A stretch of DNA of 64,000 nucleotides from Anaerovirgula multivorans (GCF_900188145.1 NZ_FZOJ01000017.1:1-64000), one strand, 5' to 3'. Shown: positions 18,601 through 28,973, counted from the first letter of the stretch. Notes: generated from the letters alone by a model not told the origin. Translations and numbers: made by a program.

Positions 18601-18835
18601 AACTTTGCAATATTGGGACTTTCAAGCCGCATAATGCTTTCTTCTGCGCTACCAAAGCTTAATAAATTTATATGATCCTTTGATCAATAACTGCAAATTT
18701 CTGGTGTATATTTGTTCTAAAAACCATATCATAAATTTGATATTTTTCAAGCCACTCTTCAAATTTCATAATAGCACCTTTTAAATTTAATTATTATATA
18801 TGTCCTCATAATTTATATTCTTCATCATGCTTCAA
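18600..18835 (-). pseudogene. Internally deleted relic of the TOTE primase-helicase gene
   Basis: The minus frame from ATG 18769 reads MKFEEWLEKYQIYDMVFRTN then IHQKFAVIDQRII. This joins the first ~10 residues of the TOTE protein (MNFEELLGKYE at 58291) to its C-terminal PLD motif (IHQKFAVIDQRIIWYGS). After a small gap a second frame gives INLLSFGSAEESIMRLESPN. Even the leader upstream (CACCTTTTAAAT; ATATTCTTCAT on the plus strand) matches that at 58292-58345. About 2.7 kb of coding sequence has been lost. Confidence 0.75.
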
Positions 18836-18925
18836 TTCAATTCTTCCATCAAAAAAGGAGCAAAACGAATAATTTTGTCTCCCATAAATTGATTCTAAGT
18901 AGTTTTCTTCTTTGTTATTAGACAT
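18806..18925 (-). CDS. Possible 39-aa small ORF
   Basis: MSNNKEENYLESIYGRQNYS onward, 39 codons, overlapping the TOTE relic's leader at its 3' end. The ribosome site is weak. It may be chance or the tail of a deleted gene. Low confidence. Confidence 0.2.
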   Translation of the reverse strand: MSNNKEENYLESIYGRQNYSFCSFFDGRIELKHDEEYKL

Positions 18926-18947
18926 CTATTCCCTAGTAATCTTTGAA

Positions 18948-19529
18948 TTAGTATTCATTTTCGTATCCAACTTGCCATATATCTTTGTCAAACCATTCAG
19001 TAGACTTTCCTGCTAATCTCCATAAAGCTTTTGCCTCTTTACGTTTCAAACCTTCAAGTTTTCTATCTCAAATCATTTGAATAATATCCATAATTCGAAT
19101 ACAATGTATGTTATCTATTCTACTATTAAGTTTTTCGTCAATAATTGGCTGTAAATCCTTTTCATCCGTTCCAAAATGCGAAATAGACTGTGTCTTTGCC
19201 ATGGCTAAGGAGGATACCTCTCCTCTGTTTTTCTTTTCTCGTTTAGGATTAATCATGACACTTGCTAAACTTGCAAAGGTTCTATTATAAATACTTTTCT
19301 TAATATCACTTAGCTGTGCTTCATTAATTAGTTCTAAAATACCTATTTGAATTAATGCATCAACCTGTTCTTTAGCACATGCAGGTATCATTATTTCATC
19401 ATAGACTACCTTGTGCATATAAATCTTCTCTGCTATAGCAGGAAATAGAATCTCTAGATATCTGTATTTTTGGCTACTACCTATTTTGATGTATATATCT
19501 GCGTCAATAATTATTTGTTTTAATTTCAT
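18948..19529 (-). pseudogene. PIN-like protein interrupted by TGA
   Basis: From ATG 19529 (MKLKQIIIDADIYIK) the frame is a PIN-domain-like protein with an early Asp in IIIDADIYIK and later acidic residues (SHFGTDEKDLQPI). A TGA at 19068-19070 interrupts it. The same frame continues DRKLEGLKRKEAKALWRLAG and KSTEWFDKDIWQVGYENEY to a TAA at 18948. CGA-to-TGA is a likely cause. It is third in an XRE-ImmA-PIN order, a common regulator/toxin-like gene trio; its start lies 5 bp inside or next to the ImmA end. Confidence 0.6.
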
Positions 19530-19533
19530 AACC

Positions 19534-20350
19534 CTATTCCTCCATAATTGCATCTAATTCTTCATCAGTTGAAGGTATATAAGGTTCTTTCCTCCTTAAT
19601 TCCCATCTCTTTCATATTTAACTTGGCAAAATCTAAAAGATATTCTAATTTTTCTCTAGTTATTTTTTTCTTTCATATAATTCCATCGCCTTGTCAATCA
19701 GACTATTTAAACCTATCTTATTATTTGGTGTTGGAAGTGATAATCCTAATCTATTTCTACATATTTTAATCTGTTCATTTGATAGTTTCATTAATTCATC
19801 ATATTTCATTTTACCAATAAGCTTACTTTCATATAACCGTTTTACCATGGTTTTATACGGAACTGCAAATAAATTTGATAATTTTAAAATATCCTTGATG
19901 CCAATTTTATTTTTATCCACACCGTAAGTTCTCATTTCTTGTAAAAGCAATTCCTCATTAATCAAAAACTCTGCCGCAAATCTATTTGCTTTCAATTCAC
20001 TCTCTGATATGCTATCAGCACTATCCGTTTCCTCCACATCAGTTTTAAGTATTATTTCTCCATCATTTTCAAACCACAAATGATATAGTTCATGAGCTGC
20101 AGCAAATACCTGCTTATTATATGCAATAGCTGTATTTATCCACACGAAGGATCTTCCTTTTATTTTTTCAGAAAATCTCCATACTTCTTCATCTTTAATC
20201 GGATAATATAACACCTTGTTCTGTAATTCCAGTATGTTAAATATCTGCCCCCCAATTACATCATTTAACTTGGAATACTCAATTAACTTTTGACGTGCCA
20301 GTCCTTTGATTGCATCAACCGTTTTACTATCTAATATTAATTTTCCTCAT
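19534..20350 (-). pseudogene. ImmA/IrrE-family metalloprotease, multiply frameshifted
   Basis: The core frame (20214-19660) holds the zinc motif HELYH in VFAAAHELYHLWFENDG and the downstream Glu region SESELKANRFAAEFLINEEL, typical of ImmA/IrrE (DUF955) proteases that cleave partner repressors. The likely original ATG at 20350 overlaps the XRE gene end, but a frameshift follows within ten codons (the downstream frame reads SKTVDAIKGLARQKLIEYSK). Two further shifts occur after ELYERKK, before the C-terminal TDEELDAIMEE next to the PIN gene. Translation from GTG 20214 could still make the catalytic core. I judge it a decaying gene. Confidence 0.6.
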
Positions 20351-20632
20351 CTACATATTCCTCTAACATAATAATTTCGTCAATGATAGTCTTCAATAAT
20401 TCTATTTTTTCTTTTGTTTTCTCATTTTCCACACGACCCATAAATGAAAATTTATGCATTATAGATTCTTCTTCCTTTACATTTAATAACTTTTCCACCG
20501 ATACTCCTAATACAGATGCAATTTGAGTAACTTCAGAAACATTAATTGCTTTAGCTCCCATTATAATTTTACTCATAACCTGCTTAGAAATATTAAGTTT
20601 ATCTGTCAGATATTGTTGTGTTCTATTTTGTC
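20337..20632 (-). pseudogene. XRE regulator truncated by an IS
   Basis: The frame is open from about 20632: NRTQQYLTDKLNISKQVMSK, then IIMGAKAINVSEVTQIASVL, a helix-turn-helix missing its first helix. The C-terminal tail is coiled (KTKEKIELLKTIIDEIIMLE). The N-terminus is cut off where the ISAs1-like remnant begins. An internal ATG at 20576 gives a 79-aa product lacking most of the DNA-binding domain. It was the cognate regulator of the ImmA/PIN genes downstream. Confidence 0.6.
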
Positions 20633-20654
20633 AATATATCATTGACTTTCCATC

Positions 20655-21604
20655 ACGGTAAAAGCATGAATACATTTCTTTCCAAAATCCTCAAGAAAGA
20701 ATTTTTTTAAAATGCCATTGCAGCATTCGTATTGTGGTAGGATTTTGTTTGTCATGAAATGTATCCCGGTATTGATAAGAACTGGTAATAAAAACACCCA
20801 GAATATCCCTATTTATGCTTTTATCCCTTTTTCAACCTGGTAGTCCTGCTAAGGATATATCTAGTATCCTTTGCTGTTTATTGCATTTACCTAAAATTGT
20901 TGAAAATATATATTCAAGATACTTATCATGCAAAGAAGCCAGGAACCTCCTTGACTTCAAGCTTCTTTTCGGATATCTTTCTCCATCCTTTTTGACCATA
21001 TTAAGTACAAGTCTTTTTAGTAGTGTCAGGTTTCTCGGTGCATTCCCCGTTCTCGTTCTGTTTGCATCTTCTCTAAAGGTTACATCTAAACTCCAATGCG
21101 TACTTTCAATTCCCCAATGCAGTCTAATCCCTTTGGCGTAATCTTCTGCTGTTTTTACACTGCCTATATGCTATGCTCTCTCTTCCGTTTTCTTACCATT
21201 TACTTCACATCTGCGGATGACCATTCCTATACCCGTAAGCTTCTCCCAGTCATTTTTGGCATCCATCCACATGGAATTCCATTTGGCAGTTCTAGATACT
21301 GTTTGAGCCATTCTTCCTTTGCAAAAGCCCAGTCTTCCATTTCATGCCATTCATCACAACGGCATACAGTTGCTGCCACAGCAATAAACAAGATGTCTAT
21401 CAATTTGTGTTGGACTTTTCCCTCTTGTCTTGGATCATATATTATACTAAAGTAATCAAAAAAACTTCCCATATATAGCCTCTCTTTGCCCATAGTTTTT
21501 ACCTCTTTTCCTATTATTCTCTATGGACAATGCTACTATATATTCATTATAGATTTTAGCTGAAATTTATTCCATGGTAAAACTTTCATTCATGCTTTTA
21601 CCGT
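20655..21604 (-). mobile_element. ISAs1-like insertion sequence remnant
   Basis: It is bounded by 16-bp inverted repeats ACGGTAAAAGCATGAA (20655-20670) and TTCATGCTTTTACCGT (21589-21604). The transposase N-terminus (21493-21300) reads FFDYFSIIYDPRQEGKVQHK and EWHEMEDWAFAKEEWLKQYL, typical of ISAs1/DDE_Tnp_1-associated transposases. The C-terminus (RTGNAPRNLTLLKRLVLNMV) lies in another frame near 21060. At about 950 bp it is shorter than a full element and carries an internal deletion plus frameshifts, so it is inactive. Confidence 0.65.
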
Positions 21605-21815
21605 ATAACTACTGTGTAGAATTAGTAGGGACTATCAAATCAAAAACCATCTTCCCTTAAACAACATCCTCTATCTAGACAAATGTAAGCTCTATAATTA
21701 CTGCTTTCTAACTGTGTTTTCTGTTAAGACAAACTATACACTACACATGTGTCATCGACTTAAATGCAGGCAGCATCTATTTATTGCATGGGTATTGACC
21801 GCTCGTACCTTGCCT

Positions 21816-22130
21816 TTATCTAATCTGCAACAGGTGTAAGATCTTTGTTGATATATCCTTTATCTCCAAGAACAGTGATACCTTGATAAGACACAAGTAT
21901 ATCCCATGCAGCTTAAATCCTGGATAGGTTTCCTTTTTAGAGGGACAATTGCCATAGGTAGCACCAAAACCTCTAAAAGTTTTATGAAAGCGTGCTCTAC
22001 CAAATTTACAAACAGGTATTGGAATACTATCAATGATTCTATAGGAATTATGATTATAGGGCAGTAAAACCAGCATGCAATAAAGGAAGCCCAATAATTC
22101 TACAAAATCGAATCGTCGGGCTTTGAGATT
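21816..22130 (-). mobile_element. IS982-like transposase fragment
   Basis: The frame from 22094 contains YRIIDSIPIPVCKFGRARFH then FRGFGATYGNCPSKKETYPG, a hallmark stretch of IS982-family transposases. Upstream residues (ARRFDFVELLGF) extend it to about 22130. It is cut at both ends and lies directly downstream of the stranded riboswitch. Confidence 0.6.
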
Positions 22131-22164
22131 AGTATAATGTGGGACAGGTTTTATTTGGGCTAAT

Positions 22165-22240
22165 TTGAATTTGGAAGCGCTTTAGCCCCCATGGCTTTGC
22201 GTCTCCACCTTTAGATACAAGTTTGCTCTCAATGATATTT
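22165..22240 (-). promoter_or_regulatory. Cyclic di-GMP-I (GEMM) riboswitch candidate
   Basis: On the minus strand, AGCAAAC (22227-22221) is followed by a short stem and then GGAGACGCAAAGCCATGG and GGGCTAAAG. The ordered GCAAAC ... GACGCAAAGCC ... GGGCTAA pattern is the conserved core of class I c-di-GMP aptamers. GGGCTAA can also pair with TTAGCCC at 22157-22163, a possible expression platform. The region that it should control now holds IS982-like debris. Confidence 0.6.
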
Positions 22241-22322
22241 AGAATTTAAATGCAGTCAAATTTATTTGTTGCTTTCAAGACTATTCACGCAATAGCACGA
22301 GCCCTTTGGAGCCGTCCACGGT

Positions 22323-22451
22323 CACGTCAGGTTGCGTAAAAACTTTTATTTGATTAATTGCATGCACAATATATGCTTTTGATAAGCTTATTTAATACTA
22401 TATATTGTACACTTGAGTCGGTGGAAATGCATTTTTACGCAGTCTGACGTG
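22323..22451. repeat. 129-bp MITE-like long inverted repeat
   Basis: CACGTCAGGTTGCGTAAAAA (22323-22342) and TTTTTACGCAGTCTGACGTG (22432-22451) match as inverted repeats at 18 of 20 positions. Inner segments (TGCACAATATAT and ATATATTGTACA) also pair, so the whole unit could fold as one hairpin. There is no coding frame. It looks like a miniature transposable element; no clear target duplication is visible. Confidence 0.55.
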
Positions 22452-23279
22452 TAACTTTAAAACAAAGTTTGTACGCAACAAAACTCACAACCTCGATTAA
22501 ACCCTTGGAGTTTTTAGGTAATTTTATAATAAAGATTGTCCACATTATATACCAACCCATTTATTACATAATATGGTTTATAATATAGTTTGTTCAACTT
22601 ATATATTTAATATTGGTAATAATTTTATTAAATCAATTTATCCTGTGTTAATTTATATCGTAAATTGCAATGGAAACTTGACAGGAACATGTTTAAAAAA
22701 ACTGGAATATTCCATTTAATCGTTAGTCAATTACTACACTAGTATTATATGTATCAGTAAAAACCCCGATAAACTCCATTCTGTATTAGGAGATAATCAT
22801 TATATAAATCATTTTTTATTTTATATTAGTCTGGGATATATTTTTTATGATATAAAGCAAATATTTCCAAACTGTACATTCCTACTTATCCCAAATAAAT
22901 TGATCGTGTCTTTACCTGTGAAAAAGTAAGGATTGGAGTATGATCCACAAACTTTATGGCATTTGTAATAATAAAAATAGTTAGTATTGCTATTAAGGAT
23001 TTAAGTATCTTTTCATTAATTATATCCGCACAATTTCTTTTTTAATTAGACGTTTGCAAAACACCAGCACCTGCATAAATATGGGATATTTTTTACTACA
23101 AAATAAAACAACTCTTCACTGATTTATGGTAAAATTGGCTTAACAAGAGACAATTAACCATTCACCTCAGAATTGTTCATATTTTTTCTCTCCTTATAAT
23201 AATCTCCATAATATCACAAACAACATAAAGCAAAGTCATAAAACCAAATATTCAACAGAAAAACATTCTAATTATTTGC
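22452..23279. other. Gene-free AT-rich stretch
   Basis: I see no coding frame of any length with family resemblance and no strong hairpin. It lies between the MITE-like unit and the 3' end of the TolC-like gene. Confidence 0.4.
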
Positions 23280-24396
23280 TTATGGAGTCGAACTTAAGCC
23301 GACTCCATAGGATATTTCAAATTGTTTGTTTGCTAAGTTATACCCTAATTGTGCTTTAGATTTATTTAGCTTTATCTCTTTTAATTGATTCACAATCTCA
23401 AGTAGCTCTATATTAGTTCCTAGTCCATTTTCATATTTTACTCTTGTTACGTCATAAGCTTTTTGCAGCTGCCTTTCTGTTTGCTCCAGCATAACAACGG
23501 ACTCATAGGCATCTATCATATCCATATATGCTTTTCTTACTGATATTTCAACAGATGGGTATATTAATATAGTTATACTCACTGGATTCCAATGCGTGCT
23601 TGGCTGATTGATGCTTATACGTAATTGAAGGATACCATTTAGCAGTAATGTCAAAATACAATTTATCTACTTCGTACTGCTCTCTAGCTGAAATGATTTC
23701 CATTCTATTTTGGAGCGCCGCAGACACTTTTTTTTCAATATCAATGTCTTCAGGAGCATTCACCTCTACAACATCAGTTAATTTTATTTTTGTTTGAAGA
23801 GGCAACGCCAATGCTTTATTAAAATTCATCTGCTCATATTCCGACGCTCTCTGAGCCGATCTCAAATCCACTTCTGTTTGTGCTAAGGAATTTTCAAACG
23901 ATATTAGCTCAAGCTCGGATATTATACCCAAATCGTACTTTTTCTTTGCAATATCTAGATTCTCCTCTGCTAGTTCTAAAATACTGTTTTGTATATTTAC
24001 GTTTTCTCGTGCATTAAGTAGATTAAAATAGTTTTTTTCTACCATAAACTTTATAAATTTCGTCGTTTGCACCTTTCCTTTTTCTGCAAGCTTTAACGCT
24101 TTTTCTGCCATCCTTTTGTAATACCCATCTTTAAGCAATTGGCTTTCAAATGCTCCTGTAGGAGAATCTTCAGATTCTTTATATGCACCTTTTGCTTCTC
24201 TAAAACTAACTTTTGCTTTTTCAATAGCTGTATTACTAATAGAGATTAGAGGACTGTTTTCAGTTGCATAGTTAATTGCTTGTTGTAATGTAAAAGTCTT
24301 TTCTTCTGCTGCATCACTTGTAATTGCTGATATAGAAGTCGTAGTTATCATCACAAATATGAAGACCACTGCTACGGTCTTTATTTTATTTATCAT
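23280..24396 (-). pseudogene. TolC-like outer-membrane efflux protein, frameshifted
   Basis: The N-terminal frame (24396-23548) has a signal peptide (MINKIKTVAVVFIFVMITTT) and the TolC/OEP repeat pattern (FTLQQAINYATENSPLISIS; FLKKYDLGIIS-type helices). After a one-base shift near 23575 the chain resumes with PSVEISVRKAYMDMIDAYES and ends LANKQFEISYGVGLSSTP at 23280. The whole would be ~370 aa, a little short for OEP. It follows the RND pump gene by 110 bp, so it was the third component of a tripartite exporter. The frameshift may be real or an error; if real the exit duct is lost. Confidence 0.65.
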
Positions 24397-24506
24397 CCTT
24401 ATCCCCTCACTTTATAAAAATTTCAAAAACATTGCTATCATCAAAATTTACTTCTTTCTTAAGTTCTATATAGATACTTGACTGATGTACAGAATCCGTA
24501 ATAAAG

Positions 24507-27500
24507 CTATTTTTCAATTATAGAGTACAAAAACGGAACCATAACCAAATTAAAAATCATACAGAACGTCAATGCCGCCATCAATAATATTGCAAGTGGA
24601 ACAAACAGTACCTGTCCGGACATGGCAAGGGGTATAAGTCCCAAAACAGTTGTCAGGGTACTCATAAGTATTGGACGGAGTCTTTTAACACCGGCACTCT
24701 GGCAGGCTTCATTTATGCTGAGTCCATTTTTTCTTTCTGTATTTATATAATCAACAAGAACAATGGCATTGGCAAGAATTATACCAAGCATACTGATTAT
24801 GCCCAGCATTACAAAGAATGAAAGGCTGTAGCCTGTTAGATATACTGCCGTCATACCGCTTGTAACTCCTATAGGCAGTGAAGAGAATATAAGCAAAAGC
24901 TGTTTTACACTCTTAAACTGAAGATATAGAACGAAAATTATTAAAGCCATTGATAGAAATCCTGCCATCATCATACCATCCATAGCTTCAGCGTAATCTT
25001 TAGATGGTGTAGTATCTACAATTACTCCATCCGGCACTTCAATATCCTTTATTGCTTCAACAAATTTGCTTTGAAGTGCACCTGCATTATATCCATACTG
25101 TGCATATCCACCTATTGATATTACTCTCTGACCGTCTATGTGTTTAATCGTATTTAAGCTTGTGGATATATCAAAATCGGCAAACTGCTTTGTCATATAC
25201 TTTGCGCCTGTGTTAGACTTGATTTTGTAATTTTCAAGTGCATCAAGACTTGAAATATCCGATTTAACATTAATATTGTATTCCTTACCGTTATCATAAG
25301 CGGTTGCAGCTGTACGACCGGAAACAGCTATATTAAGTTCATTTTGCACAGATGCTTTTAATAATCCCATAGCGTTCATTTTTTTATCATCCATATTTAT
25401 AAAATATTCATACGTTGAATAGTAGCTATCACTTGAAACAGCTGTAACACCTTCAATTCCCTTAAGTTTTGCTGCTATTTGTGACGCAGCTTCATTCATC
25501 AGCGCCATATCATCACCATATATGTTAATCCCTATAGGTGTGCCCGTTTCGGGGATAATACCTATTTGATTTACAACAACGTATGCATCAACTACAGAAG
25601 CATTGATCTCCTTCTGTAAAAAGCTAACCATTTCAGCTGTTGTTTTAAATCTACCATCCTTTTTCAGATCTATTTTTACGCAAATGTCTCCGAGACTATC
25701 AGATGCACCTTTCTCGTTTACAGCAAAGCTATAGCTCGGTATTCCTATGCCTATACCAGAAAAAATGCTTACAGTTTCCGGCTGTGCACTAATGATATTC
25801 TGTACCTTCATTACCAACTTTTCAGTTTGCTTAAAATTGTCTGCCTGATAATTTTTTATATCAATAAGTACATATTCCTTATTTACCTTTGGCATCATAT
25901 CCATTGTGGCGTTTGCCATGATAACCCCAAACAAAACAATCATACCTATGGCTGTAATAATTGTTATTTTTTTATGTTCGAAGGTATACTTTGATATTGC
26001 ATCATACACTCGGTTGGTAATTCCGACTTTGTTCCTTTTGCTTTCATTTACAGGCTTGAGGAAAATATAGCAAAACATAGGTGTTACAAATATTGATATT
26101 ATGAAAGAAAGCACAAGACACGAAATAATAACAATAGGAATCGCAATGATAACCTGTCTGTTTATACCCGCTAGTGTAAGCATTGATGCAAATGTCAGAA
26201 CAGCTGTAAGCATTGAAAGAAATACCGATACAGCAACATCTTTTGTTCCCTTCGTACAGGCTTCAAGTCTGTCAGTACCTGCATCAATGTATGTTTGTAT
26301 CGAATCACTTACCACAACTGAGTTATCAACCAGCATACCAAGTACCATAATCAATGCTGTTAGTGACATAAAATGAATTTGCTCCCCGACAAACTTCATT
26401 ACAATGAAATTTGCAAAGATCGATAAGGGAATTGCTAAGGATACAATAAGTCCATTCCTGAAACTCATCCCTACCATAACAACAAGCATAACAATGACTA
26501 TGGCTTCAATAACGTTTAAAAGAAAGTTATCTATATCACTCTTTACATCATCAGACTGAAAATAAACCTCATTTACTTTTACTGTTTCCGGCAACCCTGC
26601 TCTGAAATCCTCAACAGTCTGTCTTGTTTCCTCTCCCAAACTTACTACATTCAGTCCTTCATGGAAATACAGTGCGACAGTAACACTTTTTCTACCGTTA
26701 AAAAGGTAGTATGCACTATCATCAGCATCCTTATATACAATGTCAGCTATATCTTTAAGCCTTATAAGTGTATTGCTATCCGTAGAACCAACAATAATAT
26801 TCTCAAGCTGGTCTAAACTACTGTATCTCCCCGAAGTATTTACTGAAATAGACTTGTCATCTTCGAGTGAGACACTTCCTATAGGCATTATGGAATTGTT
26901 TGAGTTTATCATCTGTACAATATCTGCCAATGACAGACGAAGCTGATTAAGCTTACGGGCATTTACAACAATAGAAATTTCGCTGTTGTTATCTCCTAAT
27001 ACTCTTACCTTTGACACACCGTGAATTTGTTTAAGTTTATCCTGTAATTCTATGGCACGTTGCGAAAGTTCATCATTTGAAACATTATCACCGGAAACAG
27101 CAAGTATAAGACTAGCACTATCAACCAAATTTGTATTTACGGTTATGGAGGAAACCGTATCCGGTAATTCTGACTTTACATCCTCCATTTTCTGACGAAG
27201 TTCTGTAAAACTGTTATCTACTTCTTCATCAGAAAGTTCATTTTTAAACCTTAAAACTACAGCGCTGGCATTATTCATAGACTGGGATGAACTTTCTTTA
27301 AAACCCGTTATATCCATAATCGCATTTTCAAGTTTTTTTGTAACCTCTTTTTCAACCTCCTCTGCTGTAAGTCCAGGTGCGATAACTGTAACAGCAGCAC
27401 TTGGAATAGTCACTTTAGGAAATGAGGTCCTGGGCATCTCTATATAAGATATAACACCGATAATACTAATCATGCAAAGCAGAATAATTACTAGACCCTT

Positions 27501-27536
27501 CTGCTTGATAAATGATTCTAGAATTCTTTTAATCAT
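24507..27536 (-). CDS. RND efflux pump permease (AcrB/MexB-like)
   Basis: 1009 aa with the RND layout: TM1 (GLVIILLCMISIIGVISY), large extracytoplasmic loop, TM2-6, then a repeat from about residue 510. The proton-relay TM4 segment reads MVLGMLVDNSVVVSDSIQTY, and MPRTSFPKVTIPSAAVTVIA matches the porter-domain start. RND pumps expel drugs, metals or lipids by proton antiport. The ATG overlaps the adaptor stop by 8 bp, so they are cotranscribed and coupled. Substrate is unknown. The gene is intact. Confidence 0.9.
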   Translation of the reverse strand: MIKRILESFIKQKGLVIILLCMISIIGVISYIEMPRTSFPKVTIPSAAVTVIAPGLTAEEVEKEVTKKLENAIMDITGFKESSSQSMNNASAVVLRFKNELSDEEVDNSFTELRQKMEDVKSELPDTVSSITVNTNLVDSASLILAVSGDNVSNDELSQRAIELQDKLKQIHGVSKVRVLGDNNSEISIVVNARKLNQLRLSLADIVQMINSNNSIMPIGSVSLEDDKSISVNTSGRYSSLDQLENIIVGSTDSNTLIRLKDIADIVYKDADDSAYYLFNGRKSVTVALYFHEGLNVVSLGEETRQTVEDFRAGLPETVKVNEVYFQSDDVKSDIDNFLLNVIEAIVIVMLVVMVGMSFRNGLIVSLAIPLSIFANFIVMKFVGEQIHFMSLTALIMVLGMLVDNSVVVSDSIQTYIDAGTDRLEACTKGTKDVAVSVFLSMLTAVLTFASMLTLAGINRQVIIAIPIVIISCLVLSFIISIFVTPMFCYIFLKPVNESKRNKVGITNRVYDAISKYTFEHKKITIITAIGMIVLFGVIMANATMDMMPKVNKEYVLIDIKNYQADNFKQTEKLVMKVQNIISAQPETVSIFSGIGIGIPSYSFAVNEKGASDSLGDICVKIDLKKDGRFKTTAEMVSFLQKEINASVVDAYVVVNQIGIIPETGTPIGINIYGDDMALMNEAASQIAAKLKGIEGVTAVSSDSYYSTYEYFINMDDKKMNAMGLLKASVQNELNIAVSGRTAATAYDNGKEYNINVKSDISSLDALENYKIKSNTGAKYMTKQFADFDISTSLNTIKHIDGQRVISIGGYAQYGYNAGALQSKFVEAIKDIEVPDGVIVDTTPSKDYAEAMDGMMMAGFLSMALIIFVLYLQFKSVKQLLLIFSSLPIGVTSGMTAVYLTGYSLSFFVMLGIISMLGIILANAIVLVDYINTERKNGLSINEACQSAGVKRLRPILMSTLTTVLGLIPLAMSGQVLFVPLAILLMAALTFCMIFNLVMVPFLYSIIEK

Positions 27537-28803
27537 CTAAGCCTCCGTTCTGACTGTGGGAGTCTGTTTGATTTATTTCCGAAACTACATCATTGTCATT
27601 AAGCGTTTTTATTCCGGTTATAATTATTTTTTCATCAAAAAGGTTGCTTACAAGCATTTTGCTTTCACTGATTTCCTTTATGTCTATCCGGACACGGCTT
27701 ACTGTACTGTCATCATTAAGCTTGTAAACATAATTAACTCCGTTTAAATTAATAACGCTTTCTATAGGTACAAATACACCCTCAACGCTGTCTAAAACAA
27801 GGTCTGCAACAACAATTTCTCCGATTACAACGTTATCTGAAGAGAAAATGATATCAACTGCATATGTATTTGTGGTTTCGTCGGGGTGAATGGATATATT
27901 GTCAATTTGTCCTGTTATGGAGTTGTTTATTATAACCTGTTTTACAGAGGGAAGCTTGTTGTAATCCTCTGCCGATACGCCGATAGAAACCATGCTGCTG
28001 TTTGATTTCGCAGTAATAACCGGTGAATTCGCCGTAACCGAATCGCCTTCGGATATGTCGAGCTTTGTTATATAGCCGTCAGCCTCCGCCCTGAGTGTAG
28101 CGTCAATAATATTCTGTTCAGCCTGTTCCATAGAATTTCTGTCTACGGCGACATTTTCCTTCTCTATATTTATATCGTTTACTTTGTCTTTTTTTAGTTT
28201 TTCAAGATTTGCCTGCGCTGTTTCAAGCTGTGAACAAAGAGAGGTAAAATCAACCTCACTTTTTGCATATTGCGCCCTCTGTGATTCAATGCTTTTTTGG
28301 GAAATAGCTCCGGCTTCATACAAAGTTTCGTTTGCTTCAAGAGTTGATTTAAGTACATCTAAATTACTTTCGGCCGCTGTAATTGTCTGTTTTAAGATTT
28401 CGATACCGGCTTCGGCATTTGTAATGTTTGTATCATAGGTCGATATTGTTTTTTCAAGGGTGTTTTCAGAAATCACCAAATTGCTGTGCTTAGAGGCGGA
28501 TAAAAAGTTGAGCTGTGTTGTGTCAAGCGTTGCCAGAATATCACCTTTTTTTACGTACTGACCTTCCTTAATATATACTTCTGATACCTTGCCGCTTGAT
28601 GTAAAGAAATAATTTCTTGTTTCGCTTGATTTCACAATGCCTTGATAGCTTAATTTCACATCATATTTTGATGGAGAGAGAATCATTGTTTCAACTGTTT
28701 TTAGATTTTTTCCGCCGGTAGTATCTGTGCTTTTTTGACAGCCGTATAAAAGCAGCGATACAGTTGCTGCCAAACAAATCAGTTGCATAAATTTCTTATT
28801 CAT
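27529..28803 (-). CDS. RND periplasmic adaptor (membrane-fusion) lipoprotein
   Basis: 424 aa. A lipoprotein signal ends in LLLYGC (Cys about residue 22). The adaptor domains follow: a lipoyl half-motif (GKVSEVYIKEGQYVKKGDIL), a helical hairpin of about 130 residues (NAEAGIEILKQTITAAESNL; ESQRAQYAKSEVDF), the second lipoyl half (AEADGYITKLDISEGDSVTA) and beta-barrel segments. It links the RND pump to the TolC-like duct. It is first gene of the efflux operon; the intergenic space upstream (28804-28973) should contain its promoter. No regulator is adjacent, although the two-component system at 33.5 kb is a distant candidate. Confidence 0.88.
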   Translation of the reverse strand: MNKKFMQLICLAATVSLLLYGCQKSTDTTGGKNLKTVETMILSPSKYDVKLSYQGIVKSSETRNYFFTSSGKVSEVYIKEGQYVKKGDILATLDTTQLNFLSASKHSNLVISENTLEKTISTYDTNITNAEAGIEILKQTITAAESNLDVLKSTLEANETLYEAGAISQKSIESQRAQYAKSEVDFTSLCSQLETAQANLEKLKKDKVNDINIEKENVAVDRNSMEQAEQNIIDATLRAEADGYITKLDISEGDSVTANSPVITAKSNSSMVSIGVSAEDYNKLPSVKQVIINNSITGQIDNISIHPDETTNTYAVDIIFSSDNVVIGEIVVADLVLDSVEGVFVPIESVINLNGVNYVYKLNDDSTVSRVRIDIKEISESKMLVSNLFDEKIIITGIKTLNDNDVVSEINQTDSHSQNGGLDD

Positions 28804-28973
28804 AATATCTTCCTTTCGTATAAATAGTTTAGTTAATCTATTATGATCCCTAGAATCATTGCTACAAGATTACTTTTTTCGTAAATATACCCTCCTTATT
28901 TTGAATTGATGATTTCTCATCTATTTATGTAGCTATTGTAATATCTATTTGTTTAAGAATTGCTTTTAAATTG

